From Pseudomonas weihenstephanensis (GTDB lineage Bacteria; Pseudomonadota; Gammaproteobacteria; Pseudomonadales; Pseudomonadaceae): DNA of 64,000 bases. The stretch covers positions 124,001-188,000 of the forward strand of contig NZ_JYLF01000003.1 of the NCBI RefSeq assembly GCF_001043055.1. Reading direction: 5' to 3'. The stretch's first letter is position 1. Each line of letters begins with the position of its first letter. Under the pieces are notes generated by a model. That model had not been told where the DNA came from and did not search any database. It worked only from the letters and a program-made list of their open reading frames with translations. Position numbers and translations under genes: made by a program. Below, in pieces: positions 9,719-19,646 of this stretch.

Positions 9719-9784
9719 AGGTGAGGCTCCAAAACAGCGTGTGTTTTTAGTTGTTATAGGCGGCTCAAATGAGCGCTATGGGGT

Positions 9785-9967
9785 TCAGCTATTTTTTTGA
9801 CCGGGGTTTTGCAGGCGGAATTTTTCTTTACGTTCGATCTGAACCACTTGTGCGTTGTGCACTGTGATTTCAACGGCACCGAAGCGCAGGTCTCGTAGCG
9901 CGCTCTGGATTTCCCGCAGAATGGTGGCTTCGTCCTGGCCGTCAACGCTACGCAGAGATGCGCTCAT
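9785..9967 (-). CDS. oscA: OscA, small sulfur-starvation response protein
   Basis: A 60-residue protein with the core LREIQSALRDLRFGAVEITVHNAQVVQIER split here as LREIQSALRDLRFG and VEITVHNAQVVQIER. This matches the YezD/OscA group. OscA is known from Pseudomonas corrugata, where it is needed for growth on organosulfur compounds and for chromate resistance under sulfur limitation; its biochemical role is unknown. It is the first gene of the sulfate operon. An AT-rich inverted repeat lies about 70 bases upstream and may be an operator. Confidence 0.88.
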   Translation of the reverse strand: MSASLRSVDGQDEATILREIQSALRDLRFGAVEITVHNAQVVQIERKEKFRLQNPGQKNS

Positions 9968-10037
9968 GGTGGTGCTCCTGAAAATAGGGGGTGCCGAGGG
10001 GGTGCGGGCATGAAGGCAATAGTAGTGAGGCGCGATT

Positions 10038-10062
10038 ATTCTTAAAAATACTATTTAAGAAT
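10038..10062 (-). promoter_or_regulatory. AT-rich inverted repeat upstream of oscA, candidate CysB-type operator
   Basis: Perfect 9-base arms ATTCTTAAA and TTTAAGAAT are separated by 7 bases. The element lies 71 bases before the oscA start in a strikingly AT-rich patch of a GC-rich genome. Sulfate-uptake genes in gammaproteobacteria are activated by CysB, which binds AT-rich half-sites. That CysB binds here is inference only. Confidence 0.4.
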
Positions 10063-10102
10063 GTTTATATAACTGAAATGTCATTTTTCATCTGGCTCGC
10101 TC

Positions 10103-10241
10103 GTCGCTGCCCAGGCGCGCAGGCTGCGATCGGCGGCAAAGCGGTTGTAAATCAAACCGTTGGGAAGTGGGCGAGGGGTTCAGAGAGCAGGGTCAAGTGA
10201 GACTTGGCACGGTGTCGCAGCCTGCGTGCCTGGGCAGCGAC
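10103..10241. repeat. REPIN-like element: two inverted REP sequences
   Basis: Two 27-base arms (10103-10129 and 10215-10241) are inverted copies with one mismatch and are separated by 85 bases. Each arm contains GCTGCCCAGGC and GCAGGCTGCGA. A pair of inverted REPs enclosing a short unconserved centre is the definition of a REPIN, a mobile doublet common in fluorescent pseudomonads that is moved by RAYT transposases. Confidence 0.75.
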
Positions 10242-10368
10242 TACAGGTTGCGTCTAGGCTCTCAATGCCCCGCAGGTCCACCATGGCGAGAACTGCCACT
10301 GGACAGACCGCCTAAGTAAGCTCACCTTAGAGCCGTTGTCGTCTCTTCCTGCATAGTCTGGAGTCCTT

Positions 10369-10638
10369 ATGACGTTTCCCCCTGAATTGGTTGCCGAACT
10401 GGAAGTCCTTGCACTGTTTGATCTGAACAGCACTCAAGAGGGTCTGAAAGTCCATCAAGATGCTGACAATAACCTGATTGCAGCCGCCAAACGCCTCCAC
10501 GAAAAAGACCTCATCACTCAAGCTGACGGCGGTTACCTCACCAGTCTGGGGCGTGATGCTGTCGAGCATGTACAAACGCTGTTGTCCATTCTGACCTCCA
10601 AGCCTTTTGCTGCCGTTCGACTGGCAGAGTTTGCCTGA
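10369..10638 (+). CDS. TIGR02647 family small DNA-binding-like protein
   Basis: 89 residues. The pattern LEVLALFDLNSTQEGLKVH, then ANDNL-like AAAKRLHEKDLITQADGGYLTSLG, matches the TIGR02647 family, small conserved proteins of gammaproteobacteria with a winged-helix-like C-terminal half (helix, turn, helix, then a beta wing GGYLT). The family is usually described as putative DNA-binding and no target is known. It stands alone between the oscA upstream region and cyaA. Confidence 0.85.
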   Translation: MTFPPELVAELEVLALFDLNSTQEGLKVHQDADNNLIAAAKRLHEKDLITQADGGYLTSLGRDAVEHVQTLLSILTSKPFAAVRLAEFA

Positions 10639-10821
10639 CGCCACTGATCGCCCACGGAATTGCTCTGATCATGAATGATTCCGCGGGCATACCTTCTGAG
10701 TAAGCAAAAAATCTGACGCCAAAAGAGCTTTCCTCCTAAGGTTTTTCGCCCTCTCGCTGTAGACTCCTTCCTACGTTGCCTCCCTCCTCTTTCTCGCCTG
10801 GCGAGCCGGTTTGAGTTCGAT

Positions 10822-13671
10822 ATGACGCGCACCCAGGAAATTCAGATCAATCTGAATGAAGGTATAGATCGGCAGACACTCACTCATTTGCGCGAGAGGT
10901 TTCTGCGCGTCAATCAGGGTCGACTGCTGCGCGCACTGGAAGGTTTGACCCCGCGTCAGCAAACGGTTTTAAGCCTGCTGCCTCTTTTTTTCCATGTGAA
11001 CCATCCCTTATTGCCCGGTTATGTGTCCGGTAGCACCCCTGCCGGGGTGGCCGGTTATGAGCCAGACACAGTCAGCCTGGCCGAAGCCCAGCGCCTGACC
11101 CGCTCCTTTTCATATAAAGCGCGTACGCCCACGACGGCGTTGCCGATTCATGGCCTGTTTTTGATGGGCAGCCTCGGCACGCTGGCCCAGACCGATCAGA
11201 GTGATATGGATGTGTGGGTCTGTCATGGGCCTGACCTTGGCGAGTCGGCGCTCGATGAGTTGCGTAAAAAATGCCAATTGCTGGAGGCATGGGCGGCGGG
11301 GCTGGGGGCGGATGCGCATTTCTTTTTGATTGACGGGCCACGCTTTGCGCTCGGTGAGCGTGATGCCCGCTTGAGCACGGATGATTGCGGTACGACGCAG
11401 CATTACTTGCTGCTGGATGAGTTTTATCGCACCGCCATCTGGCTCGCGGGCCGTACGCCAATGTGGTGGTGGGTACCCGCGTGTGAAGAATCACACTACG
11501 CGCAATTCACTCACACGCTGCTCTCCAAGCGCTTTATTCGAGCCGATGAGGCCGTCGATCTTGGGCATTTGGCGCGCATTCCGCCGGGGGAGTTCGTCGG
11601 TGCTGGTTTGTGGCAGTTGTTCAAAGGCATTGAGTCACCCTACAAGTCGGTGCTCAAGCTGCTGCTGATTGAGGTGTATGCCAGCGAACACCCGAAGGTT
11701 GAGTGCCTGAGCCTGCGTTTCAAACAATCGGTGTACGCCAATCAGTTAGCCCTCGATGAGCTGGACCCCTACGTGGTGGTGTACCGGCGCATTGAGCAGT
11801 ACCTCAAGGCGCGTGGCGATGTGGATCGGCTGGAGCTGGTGCGCCGCAGCCTGTACTTGAAAGTGAACCGTAAGCTGACCGCCAGCATCGCCCAGCGCGG
11901 CACACAGTGGCAGCGCCAGTTACTGGCGCGATTGACCACAGAATGGGGCTGGGATCAGCGCCAATTGGCGTGGCTCGACAGTCGTCCCCTGTGGAAGGCC
12001 GAGCAGGCCATTCACGAGCGCCGGGCGTTGGTGCATGAGTTGAATTACAGCTATCGGTTTTTAAGCCAGTTTGCCCGTGATGAACAGGCGGCAGGCTTGA
12101 CCAATAAGCGTGACTTGAATGTGTTGGGCCGCCGGTTGTATGCCGCGTTTGAGCGTAAGGCGGGCAAGGTTGATCACATCAACCCGGGTATCGCGCCCAA
12201 CCTGGCGCAAGATCTGCTGACGCTGGTGCACTCCCCCAATAAAAAAGAACCCGGTGAGCACCATTGGGGGGTGTATCGCGGCAATCTGGCGGTGCATGAG
12301 TGGGAACATACGCCCGTCATCAGGCGCAGCCCTGCTCTGCTGGAGTTGCTTGCCTGGTGCCATCGCAATGGGGTGATCGACAGCAGCACCCGCTTGGCGT
12401 TGAACCCGGGCAGTACGGATGTTACTGAATATGAGTTGTTTAACCTGTTGGGCTGCTTGCAGCAGTTGATCGCCTTACCGCTGGCAGCGGTCGATGAAAC
12501 GCAATTGCTGCGGCCCAGCATCCCGGCGCAGGTGCTGATCGTGGTTAACGTCGGGATTGACCCACTCAAGCACCACCGGGAAATGAACATCGTGATGACT
12601 ACCGAGCGTACCGACTCGCTGAGTTATGCCGGGGTGCGCGAAAACCTGGTGCTGACGCTGGATCAAGTTACGCTCAACAGCTGGAATGAAGTGATCGTCA
12701 GCCGGTTCGACGGCGAGCATGCATTGTTCGACTGCCTGACCGATTACCTCAACGCCCAGCCGCACGGGCGTGAGACGCCTGAGTTGCGGGTGCGCTGTGT
12801 GTGCCATAACCGTGCGCAATTTATCGCGCATCGGGTGGAGGGCGTCTTCAACACGGCGCAAGCCTTGCGTTTGAGCGGGCGCGCCGTGAGTTATGTGGTG
12901 CAAGTGGAGCAGCGTTTTCACGTCATGGAGCTGGCGAGGGGCGAAGTGCGGCATGTGGCGTTGGCCGACAGCGCCGCGCTGGTGGGGTATTTGAGCCAGA
13001 GCGTGCCGGCTTATCGGGCTGTGCATCTGGATGCGATGGCGTTGGGCGAGCATGACCTTGGGTTGATGCTGCCCAAAGCAAAACCTGGCGCGATTCAGGT
13101 GTTTTACCGGCTCAATGACGGGCGTGCCGAGTTGACCGTGCTGGATGAGTGCAATGTGGTGTGGCAGCAAACAGTCCCTTTCCATGACGAATTGAGCTTG
13201 TTGGTGCCGCTGCAACGGTTCGTGCAAGCGTTGTTGTTTCGCCGTGAAGCCTGCCAACCGCTTGAGGACAACAACCCAGCTGCTGCACTTGAAGTGTTGT
13301 ATTACCAGTTATTGCCTTCAGGCACTGGCCGTGCGCGTAGCATCGAAGCCCGGCGCGCACCGGTCAGCCCGGCGAACAGCGCCTACTACGAGGTGCAGGC
13401 GATCATCGGCAAGGGCGCTCATGGTGGGCAATGGGTCACGTTGTATTGCAATCAGCGTGAGTTCAGCCAAATGGACCATGGCGATCAGCTGTATGGCGCG
13501 GTGGCGCGGGAGATTATCGGGCAGCGCCGCGAAACCGAGCGCTACCGTTGTTATATCACTGATCTGGATTTGTCGGGGCTGTTGGGCGAAAGCCACAGCC
13601 CGAGCCATCTATACCTGCGCTACAAGGCGGATCTGGAGCAGGCGCTCAACGAGGCGCTGGCGCAGGTCTGA
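10822..13671 (+). CDS. cyaA: Class I adenylate cyclase
   Basis: 949 residues, close to the length of enterobacterial and Pseudomonas CyaA. The N-terminal catalytic part has the nucleotidyltransferase motif MGSLGTLAQTDQSDMDVWVC (about residues 114-133), in which the GS and the DxD aspartates bind ATP and metal. The C-terminal half (about 540-949) is the regulatory region. It makes cAMP from ATP for Vfr/CRP-type control. It converges on rnk with only three bases between the two stop codons. Confidence 0.95.
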   Translation: MTRTQEIQINLNEGIDRQTLTHLRERFLRVNQGRLLRALEGLTPRQQTVLSLLPLFFHVNHPLLPGYVSGSTPAGVAGYEPDTVSLAEAQRLTRSFSYKARTPTTALPIHGLFLMGSLGTLAQTDQSDMDVWVCHGPDLGESALDELRKKCQLLEAWAAGLGADAHFFLIDGPRFALGERDARLSTDDCGTTQHYLLLDEFYRTAIWLAGRTPMWWWVPACEESHYAQFTHTLLSKRFIRADEAVDLGHLARIPPGEFVGAGLWQLFKGIESPYKSVLKLLLIEVYASEHPKVECLSLRFKQSVYANQLALDELDPYVVVYRRIEQYLKARGDVDRLELVRRSLYLKVNRKLTASIAQRGTQWQRQLLARLTTEWGWDQRQLAWLDSRPLWKAEQAIHERRALVHELNYSYRFLSQFARDEQAAGLTNKRDLNVLGRRLYAAFERKAGKVDHINPGIAPNLAQDLLTLVHSPNKKEPGEHHWGVYRGNLAVHEWEHTPVIRRSPALLELLAWCHRNGVIDSSTRLALNPGSTDVTEYELFNLLGCLQQLIALPLAAVDETQLLRPSIPAQVLIVVNVGIDPLKHHREMNIVMTTERTDSLSYAGVRENLVLTLDQVTLNSWNEVIVSRFDGEHALFDCLTDYLNAQPHGRETPELRVRCVCHNRAQFIAHRVEGVFNTAQALRLSGRAVSYVVQVEQRFHVMELARGEVRHVALADSAALVGYLSQSVPAYRAVHLDAMALGEHDLGLMLPKAKPGAIQVFYRLNDGRAELTVLDECNVVWQQTVPFHDELSLLVPLQRFVQALLFRREACQPLEDNNPAAALEVLYYQLLPSGTGRARSIEARRAPVSPANSAYYEVQAIIGKGAHGGQWVTLYCNQREFSQMDHGDQLYGAVAREIIGQRRETERYRCYITDLDLSGLLGESHSPSHLYLRYKADLEQALNEALAQV

Positions 13672-13674
13672 GGC

Positions 13675-14088
13675 TTAGGCCGGGAAAGGGCCGCCGTCTT
13701 TGGGCTGGTCTTCAACAGCCAGCAGTTCCATCTTCAGGGTTTTACCGCCCGGTGCTGGCCAATCGATGTGCTGACCGACTTGCAAGCCCAGCAAGGCGCT
13801 GCCCACCGGCGCGAGGATCGAAATTTTGCCTTCGTCCGCGTTGGCGTCCTTGGGGTAAACCAGCGTCAGGTGGTAATCCTTGCCGCTGCTCTGTTCGCGG
13901 CAGTGCACGCGCGAGTTCATGGTGACGACATCGGCGGGCACTTCATCGTGGCCCACGAGGGTTTCGGCGCGATCAAGTTCGTCTTGCAGGGCAATAACGC
14001 CCGGCAACGTGTCATCCAGTTTGTCGATCAGTTGCTCAAGACGTTGCACGTCCAGGCGAGTGAGCGTGATGGCGGGTGAAGTGGTCAT
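13675..14088 (-). CDS. rnk: Regulator of nucleoside diphosphate kinase (GreA/GreB family)
   Basis: From the ATG at 14088 the product is MTTSPAITLTRLDVQRLEQL and has 137 residues, the usual Rnk length; an upstream in-frame ATG (14115) is less likely. It has an N-terminal coiled coil and a C-terminal FKBP-like GreA/GreB domain (about 50-135, with ILAPVGSALLGLQVGQHIDWP). Rnk binds RNA polymerase in the secondary channel. It was described in P. aeruginosa as affecting Ndk and alginate production. It is convergent with cyaA. Confidence 0.92.
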   Translation of the reverse strand: MTTSPAITLTRLDVQRLEQLIDKLDDTLPGVIALQDELDRAETLVGHDEVPADVVTMNSRVHCREQSSGKDYHLTLVYPKDANADEGKISILAPVGSALLGLQVGQHIDWPAPGGKTLKMELLAVEDQPKDGGPFPA

Positions 14089-14122
14089 GACCTGGCAGAC
14101 TCCTTTTTTCTGCACGAAAAAG

Positions 14123-14153
14123 CAAAACCCCGCCAGAAAATGGCGGGGTTTTG
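14123..14153. terminator. Bidirectional Rho-independent terminator
   Basis: A perfect 13-bp stem (14123-14135 with 14141-14153), GC-rich in the middle with A-run and T-run flanks, and a 5-base loop. On the minus strand it follows the cyaY-DUF1289 pair and separates it from rnk. Confidence 0.88.
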
Positions 14154-14242
14154 ACCAACCTCGTTAGTGCGAGGCGAACCCGGACACTACCACAGCAAAA
14201 TAAATACACAAGCCAGAGGGGGTCGCTGAGACTCGCTCGCAC

Positions 14243-14461
14243 CTATAGCTGAATGTGGTCTTGGCGTTGCCGGGCCTGTTCACAGATGACCCGGCGCCGC
14301 TGGTCGTCAGCCGAGCGCCACTCACGGATGTCTTCGACATGGCGAAAGCAGCCCAGGCAGACTTTTTGTTCATCCAGCCGGCAGGTGCTGATGCAAGGCG
14401 ACGGCACTGCCGGACTGACGTTGCTGTAGAGCGGTTTTGCGGGTTTAGCAGGAGCAGTCAC
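14243..14461 (-). CDS. DUF1289 domain small Cys-rich protein
   Basis: 72 residues with the DUF1289 signature SPCISTCRLDEQKVCLGCFR (residues 21-40): four cysteines spaced as CxxxC...CxxC, followed by a conserved EIxxW-like segment (DIREWRSADDQRR). The family is often annotated as Fe-S or zinc binding, without proof. It lies two bases after cyaY on the same strand. CyaY is an iron chaperone for Fe-S assembly, so an iron-related role is plausible but inferred. Confidence 0.85.
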   Translation of the reverse strand: MTAPAKPAKPLYSNVSPAVPSPCISTCRLDEQKVCLGCFRHVEDIREWRSADDQRRRVICEQARQRQDHIQL

Positions 14462-14463
14462 GT

Positions 14464-14796
14464 TTAGATCTCGTCAAAATCCAGCTCGACGCCGGTGTGT
14501 TCCTTGGTCAGGCGCTGAACCATTTCACTCAATAGTTCATCAGAACTGTCGCATTTCCAGCGTGACTCTTCTTCGTCGTACTCGAAGTGAAAGCCTCCTG
14601 CGCGTGCAGCCAGCCAGAGCTGTCGTAGCGGTTCCTGGCGGCTGAAAATCAGTTGCGTGCCGTCTTCAAACTCGACCGTCAGTACACCGGCCGAGTTCTC
14701 AAGGTCCAGGTCCAGACCGCTCTCATCAAAAACGTCTTCCAGGTTTTGCTGGGTTGCATCGACCAGATCGTGGAAACGGGCTTCAGTCAAACTCAT
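14464..14796 (-). CDS. cyaY: Iron-sulfur cluster assembly protein CyaY (bacterial frataxin)
   Basis: 110 residues with the frataxin fold signature: an acidic first helix (EARFHDLVDATQQNLEDVFDE, here in part), the strands VLTVEFEDGTQLIFSRQ and the conserved QLWLAARAGGFHF. The acidic ridge binds iron and regulates the IscS-based Fe-S assembly machine. It is divergent from lptM-lysA and leads a two-gene unit with the DUF1289 gene. Confidence 0.95.
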   Translation of the reverse strand: MSLTEARFHDLVDATQQNLEDVFDESGLDLDLENSAGVLTVEFEDGTQLIFSRQEPLRQLWLAARAGGFHFEYDEEESRWKCDSSDELLSEMVQRLTKEHTGVELDFDEI

Positions 14797-14999
14797 GGTG
14801 GAACCTCGTAATGTCTAGTCATGCTCGGAGCTCGCAAGATACGGGCGCTCCAGACCGATTGCAAACCCCAACTGAGCGCGGGTCACAGCACCACTGATTA
14901 TCTACACAGGCGGTTTTGCCCGACCGCTCTGGCGCATAGGCAAGCTGGTAGGTGCTCGGTATACTCGGGCGCAATTAATGCTTTTCAAAGGATTTCGCC

Positions 15000-15155
15000 A
15001 TGAAGCGCCTGATCTCTTCTATTGCTGCGCTGGTTGCGGTTGCTTGCCTTGTTTCTGCCTGTGGTCAAAAAGGCCCGCTGTATCTGCCAGACGACAGCCA
15101 GTCCCCTGATGACCAAGCGAAGTCGTCGCAATCGCAAGCGCACAAGCACCAATAA
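15000..15155 (+). CDS. lptM: LptM (YifL-like) small outer-membrane lipoprotein
   Basis: A 51-residue lipoprotein read directly from the sequence. The signal peptide [20 protein letters not shown] ends in the lipobox VSAC, with lipidation at Cys21, followed by GQKGPLYLP, the signature of LptM/YifL. LptM helps LptD mature in the LPS translocon. It sits nine bases ahead of lysA and has a good AAAGGA ribosome site. The same lppL-lysA-dapF order is known in Pseudomonas. Confidence 0.92.
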   Translation: MKRLISSIAALVAVACLVSACGQKGPLYLPDDSQSPDDQAKSSQSQAHKHQ

Positions 15156-15164
15156 GGGAACACC

Positions 15165-16412
15165 ATGGACGCTTTTAACTACCGGGACGGCGAGTTATTC
15201 GCCGAAGGTGTCGCGCTGACGGCCATTGCCGAGCGTTTTGGTACACCGACTTACGTCTATTCCCGGGCGCACATCGAGGCGCAATACAACGCTTTCGCCG
15301 ATGCTTTGCAGGGCATGCCGCACTTGGTGTGTTTTGCAGTAAAAGCCAACTCCAACCTGGGTGTGCTCAATGTCCTGGCGCGTGTGGGCGCTGGTTTTGA
15401 CATCGTGTCCCGCGGCGAACTGGAACGTGTGCTGGCGGCGGGCGGTTCGGCCGACAAAATCGTGTTTTCGGGTGTCGGCAAGACCCGCGATGACATGCGC
15501 CGCGCGCTCGAAGTGGGCGTGCACTGCTTCAATGTCGAGTCCACCGACGAGCTTGAACGTTTGCAAATGGTTGCTGCCGAAATGGGCGTGCGCGCGCCGA
15601 TCTCGCTGCGCGTTAACCCGGATGTCGATGCCGGCACTCACCCGTACATTTCCACCGGCCTCAAAGAAAACAAATTCGGTATCGCCATTGCGGATGCCGA
15701 AGATGTGTACATCCGCGCCGCGCAATTGCCCAACCTTGAAGTGATCGGCGTCGATTGCCATATCGGTTCGCAATTGACCACGCTCGATCCGTTTATCGAC
15801 GCGCTCGACCGCCTGCTGGCACTGATCGACCGCTTGAGCGATTGCGGCATTTACCTGCGCCACATTGACCTGGGTGGCGGCCTGGGCGTGCGTTATCGCG
15901 ACGAAGAGCCACCGTTGGCCGCCGATTACATCAAGGCGGTGCGCGAGCGTATCGAAGGCCGTGAGCTGGCGCTGGTGTTTGAGCCGGGGCGTTTCATCGT
16001 CGCTAACGCAGGCGTGCTGTTAACGCAGGTCGAATACCTCAAGCACACCGAACACAAAGACTTCGCCATTGTCGATGCGGCGATGAACGACTTGATCCGC
16101 CCGGCGCTGTATCAAGCCTGGATGGACGTGACCGCGGTTCGCCCGCGTGACACCGCAACCCGCGCCTACGACATCGTGGGTCCGATCTGCGAGACCGGTG
16201 ACTTCCTGGCCAAAGACCGCCCGTTGGCGCTGGCCGAAGGTGACCTGCTGGCAGTGCATTCGGCCGGGGCTTATGGCTTTGTCATGAGTTCGAACTACAA
16301 CACCCGTGGTCGTGCTGCCGAGGTTCTGGTGGACGGCGATCAGGCGTTGGAAGTGCGTCGTCGCGAGACCGTTGCCGAGTTGTTTGCTGGCGAAAGCCTG
16401 CTGGCGGAGTGA
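15165..16412 (+). CDS. lysA: Diaminopimelate decarboxylase
   Basis: 415 residues, the usual LysA length. The PLP lysine lies in [14 protein letters not shown] (about residue 53), and the glycine-rich phosphate-binding region [11 protein letters not shown] and the catalytic stretch [14 protein letters not shown] (Cys) are intact. It makes lysine from meso-diaminopimelate in the last biosynthetic step. It is followed by dapF after four bases, so the last two enzymes of the pathway are in one operon. Confidence 0.97.
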   Translation: MDAFNYRDGELFAEGVALTAIAERFGTPTYVYSRAHIEAQYNAFADALQGMPHLVCFAVKANSNLGVLNVLARVGAGFDIVSRGELERVLAAGGSADKIVFSGVGKTRDDMRRALEVGVHCFNVESTDELERLQMVAAEMGVRAPISLRVNPDVDAGTHPYISTGLKENKFGIAIADAEDVYIRAAQLPNLEVIGVDCHIGSQLTTLDPFIDALDRLLALIDRLSDCGIYLRHIDLGGGLGVRYRDEEPPLAADYIKAVRERIEGRELALVFEPGRFIVANAGVLLTQVEYLKHTEHKDFAIVDAAMNDLIRPALYQAWMDVTAVRPRDTATRAYDIVGPICETGDFLAKDRPLALAEGDLLAVHSAGAYGFVMSSNYNTRGRAAEVLVDGDQALEVRRRETVAELFAGESLLAE

Positions 16413-16416
16413 ACCC

Positions 16417-17247
16417 ATGTTGCTGCGTTTTACCAAAATGCACGGCCTGGGCAATGACTTCATGGTTCTCGACCTGGTCAGCCAGCACGCGCACATCCTG
16501 CCCAAGCACGCCAAGCAATGGGGTGACCGGCACACAGGCGTCGGCTTCGATCAATTACTGATCGTTGAAGCGCCCAGCAACCCGGAGGTGGATTTCCGTT
16601 ATCGGATCTTCAACTCCGACGGTTCCGAAGTGGAGCAGTGCGGTAACGGTGCGCGCTGCTTTGCGCGTTTCGTGCTCGACAAGCGCCTGACCACCAAGCG
16701 CCAGATCAAGGTCGAAACCAAAAGCGGCATCATTGAACTGAACGTGCGCAGTGACGGGCAAATCAGCGTCGACATGGGCCCGCCGCGTCTGGTGCCGGCC
16801 GACATCCCGTTTGTGGCCGATGCGCAGGCGTTGAGCTATGACGTGGACGTTGACGGCCAGACCGTGCAATTGGCCGCCGTCTCAATGGGCAACCCGCATG
16901 CGGTGTTGCGCGTCGACGACATCAATGCCGCGCCCGTGCACGAATTGGGCCCCAAAATCGAACATCACCCGCGCTTCCCGGCCCGGGTCAACGTCGGCTT
17001 TCTTCACGTCATTGATCGTCATCGCGCGCAATTGCGTGTGTGGGAACGTGGCGCCGGGGAAACCCAGGCCTGCGGCACCGGCGCCTGCGCGGCAGCGGTG
17101 GCCGCGATCAGCCAGGGCTGGATGCATTCGCCCGTGACGCTGGACCTGCCCGGTGGTCGCCTGACCATTGAATGGGAAGGCCCGGGGCGCTCGGTGATCA
17201 TGACCGGCCCGGCGATGCGTGTTTACGAAGGACAAGTCCGTTTATGA
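16417..17247 (+). CDS. dapF: Diaminopimelate epimerase
   Basis: 276 residues, starting [19 protein letters not shown], the typical DapF N-terminus. Both catalytic cysteines are present, in [13 protein letters not shown] and [13 protein letters not shown]. It converts LL- to meso-diaminopimelate for lysine and peptidoglycan. The start is four bases past the lysA stop codon; a longer in-frame reading overlaps lysA and is not credible. Confidence 0.97.
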   Translation: MLLRFTKMHGLGNDFMVLDLVSQHAHILPKHAKQWGDRHTGVGFDQLLIVEAPSNPEVDFRYRIFNSDGSEVEQCGNGARCFARFVLDKRLTTKRQIKVETKSGIIELNVRSDGQISVDMGPPRLVPADIPFVADAQALSYDVDVDGQTVQLAAVSMGNPHAVLRVDDINAAPVHELGPKIEHHPRFPARVNVGFLHVIDRHRAQLRVWERGAGETQACGTGACAAAVAAISQGWMHSPVTLDLPGGRLTIEWEGPGRSVIMTGPAMRVYEGQVRL

Positions 17248-17260
17248 GCGAGCGCATACG

Positions 17261-17977
17261 ATGACCGACCAGCCACAGCCAGCAGACCTCGACATTCTTG
17301 ATCAAAGCCCTGAGGCTGCGGCCGTGGCGGCCTACCTCCAGGCGCATCCAGACTTCTTCAGCCAGCGTGAAGAGTTGTTGCTGACGCAGCGCATTCCTCA
17401 CCAGCGCGGCGATACGGTGTCGCTGGTCGAGCGCCAACTGGAACTGTTGCGCGGTCGCAATATCGAGATGCGCCATCGTTTATCGCAGTTGATGGACGTG
17501 GCCCGCGACAACGACCGGCTCTTCGAAAAAACCCGTCGCCTGAACCTGGCGTTGATGGATGCCACCAGCCTTGAAGACTTGGTGATCGCCGTCGAAGACA
17601 GTTTGCGTCAGGACTTTCAGGTGCCTTTCGTAAGCCTGGTGCTGTTTGGCGACAACCCGATGCCGGTTGGCCGTTGGGTGAACAGTGCCGACGCCCAGCG
17701 CGCCTTGGGTGGCTTGCTGACCGAAGGTAAGGCGGTGAGCGGCAGCTTGCGTGAGCACGAGCTGGACTTCCTGTTTGGTGAAGAGCAGCGCAAACAAATC
17801 GGCTCGACCGCGGTGGTCGCACTCAATCATCTGGGCTTGCATGGCGTTCTGGCGGTTGCCAGCCGCGACCCGCAGCATTACAAAAGCTCGGTAGGCACCT
17901 TGTTCCTCAGCTACGTCGCGCAAGTGCTCGGCCGTGTGTTACCGCGCTTTACCAACGCCCTGCGCTCGGTGCGCTAG
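17261..17977 (+). CDS. DUF484 family protein (GAF-like)
   Basis: 238 residues from the ATG at 17261 ([13 protein letters not shown]). It has an N-terminal helix with the conserved [19 protein letters not shown] segment, a coiled coil that spans about 50-90, and a C-terminal GAF-like domain (about 95-235). DUF484 proteins sit between dapF and xerC in many gammaproteobacteria and have no established function. The gap to dapF is 13 bases and to xerC two bases. Confidence 0.9.
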   Translation: MTDQPQPADLDILDQSPEAAAVAAYLQAHPDFFSQREELLLTQRIPHQRGDTVSLVERQLELLRGRNIEMRHRLSQLMDVARDNDRLFEKTRRLNLALMDATSLEDLVIAVEDSLRQDFQVPFVSLVLFGDNPMPVGRWVNSADAQRALGGLLTEGKAVSGSLREHELDFLFGEEQRKQIGSTAVVALNHLGLHGVLAVASRDPQHYKSSVGTLFLSYVAQVLGRVLPRFTNALRSVR

Positions 17978-17979
17978 GC

Positions 17980-18876
17980 ATGGAACGGCAACTGGACGCT
18001 TACTGCACCCACCTGCGCAGTGAGCGCCAAGTGTCGCCTCACACGCTTGAAGCCTACCGCCGTGACTTGGGCAAGGTGTTGGCGTTTTGCAATAAAGAAT
18101 CAATCTCCAGTTGGTCAGCACTGGATATCCAGCGCCTGCGCCAGTTGGTGTCCCGCCTGCATCAGCAAGGGCAGTCTTCACCCAGCATTGCGCGGCTGCT
18201 GTCGGCGGTGCGCGGGCTTTATCACTACCTCAACCGCGAAGGCCTGTGCGACCACGACCCGGCCAATGGCTTGGCACCGCCCAAGGGTGAACGCCGCCTG
18301 CCCAAAACCCTCGACACCGATCGTGCCTTGCAACTGCTGGAAGGCGCGGTGGAGGAGGATTTTCTGGCATTGCGTGATCAGGCCATTCTGGAGTTGTTTT
18401 ACTCCTCCGGGCTGCGCTTGTCGGAGCTGACAGGTCTGAATATGGATCAACTGGATTTGGCTGACGGGCTGGTGCAAGTGTTGGGCAAGGGCAGCAAGAC
18501 GCGTGTGCTGCCGGTCGGTAAAAAGGCCCGCGAGGCCTTGCATGCCTGGTTACCCCTGCGGGCCTTGGCCAACCCGCATGACGACGCGGTGTTTATCAGC
18601 CAGCGTGGTCGACGGCTTGGGCCGCGCGCGATTCAAATGCGGGTCAAGGCTGCGGGTGAGCGTGAGTTGGGACAAAACCTGCACCCGCACATGCTGCGCC
18701 ATTCCTTTGCCAGCCATTTGCTAGAGTCCTCTCAGGATTTGCGGGCGGTGCAAGAACTGCTCGGGCATTCGGACATCAAAACGACGCAGATCTATACCCA
18801 TCTGGACTTCCAGCATCTGGCTTCGGTCTACGACAGCGCCCACCCGCGGGCCAAACGCAGTAAGGGCAGTGAATGA
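17980..18876 (+). CDS. xerC: Site-specific tyrosine recombinase XerC
   Basis: 298 residues with the N-terminal SAM-like core-binding domain (about 1-90) and the catalytic domain. The active-site residues are visible: Arg146 (SSGLRLSEL), a lysine in LGKGSKTR (about 170-173), His237 and Arg240 ([12 protein letters not shown]), His263 ([11 protein letters not shown]) and Tyr272 (IYTHLDF). With XerD it resolves chromosome dimers at dif. It was first named sss in P. aeruginosa and P. fluorescens, where it affects root colonisation. It overlaps the next gene by four bases. Confidence 0.96.
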   Translation: MERQLDAYCTHLRSERQVSPHTLEAYRRDLGKVLAFCNKESISSWSALDIQRLRQLVSRLHQQGQSSPSIARLLSAVRGLYHYLNREGLCDHDPANGLAPPKGERRLPKTLDTDRALQLLEGAVEEDFLALRDQAILELFYSSGLRLSELTGLNMDQLDLADGLVQVLGKGSKTRVLPVGKKAREALHAWLPLRALANPHDDAVFISQRGRRLGPRAIQMRVKAAGERELGQNLHPHMLRHSFASHLLESSQDLRAVQELLGHSDIKTTQIYTHLDFQHLASVYDSAHPRAKRSKGSE

Positions 18877-19568
18877 CAATTGAACTGGTTACCTTCGATC
18901 TTGACGACACCTTGTGGGACACCGCGCCGGTGATCGTACGGGCCGAAACGGTATTGGGTGAATGGCTCGCCGCCAATGCACCAAAATTGGGCGTCATTGA
19001 AGCTGTGCACTTTCAAGCCCTGCGGGAGCGGATTTTGGGCGCGCAGCCGCAGTTAAAGCACCGTATCAGTGCGCTGCGCCGTCGGGTGTTGTTTCACGCG
19101 TTGCACGAGGCGGGTTACCCGCAAGCGGATGCGCAGGCGTTGGCAGATCAAGCCTTTGAGGTCTTCCTTGAGGCGCGGCATGCGCTTGAGGTGTTCGCCC
19201 AAGTTGAACCGACCTTGAGCGCGTTGGCCCGCGATTACGCGTTGGGCGTGGTCACCAATGGCAATGCGGACGTCCGCCGTATAGGCCTGGGGCACCACTT
19301 TAAATTTGTGCTCTGTGCCGAGGACATTGGCATTGCCAAGCCCGATGCACGGTTGTTCCATGAAGCATTGTCGCGAGGCGGCGTGGCAGCCCATGCGGCC
19401 GTGCACGTGGGTGATCACCCGGGCGATGATATTGCCGGTGCGCAGCAGGCAGGTTTGCGCGCGGTGTGGTTCAACCCTGGCGGCAAGTCGTGGGACGGTG
19501 ATAAGCGCCCGGATGCCGAAATTGGCTGTTTGAGCGAGTTGGCACAGGTGCTCAACCACCTGAAGTGA
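18873..19568 (+). CDS. HAD family hydrolase (YigB-like)
   Basis: 231 residues with HAD motif I in [12 protein letters not shown] (both aspartates), motif II in [10 protein letters not shown], the conserved lysine in [10 protein letters not shown], and motif IV in [17 protein letters not shown]. It corresponds in position and type to YigB, a phosphatase of flavin mononucleotide and related compounds encoded after xerC in enterobacteria. The substrate here is inferred. It is the last gene of the lptM-lysA-dapF-DUF484-xerC transcript. Confidence 0.88.
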   Translation: MTIELVTFDLDDTLWDTAPVIVRAETVLGEWLAANAPKLGVIEAVHFQALRERILGAQPQLKHRISALRRRVLFHALHEAGYPQADAQALADQAFEVFLEARHALEVFAQVEPTLSALARDYALGVVTNGNADVRRIGLGHHFKFVLCAEDIGIAKPDARLFHEALSRGGVAAHAAVHVGDHPGDDIAGAQQAGLRAVWFNPGGKSWDGDKRPDAEIGCLSELAQVLNHLK

Positions 19569-19646
19569 ACGCCTTGCAAGGCTATTGTCGTCACTCGTCA
19601 GCGGCTACATGTCAGGTGCCCGCCAGGCAACGCTTCTCGCGCTCAC

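Larger units (their letters stand above)
9968..10368. other. Intergenic region between oscA and the TIGR02647 gene
   Basis: About 400 bases without a convincing gene. The part next to oscA is AT-rich and should hold the operon promoter and an inverted repeat (10038-10062). The middle holds a REPIN-like element (10103-10241). The last 130 bases should contain the promoter of the downstream gene; I could not place its -10 and -35 with certainty. Confidence 0.6.
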
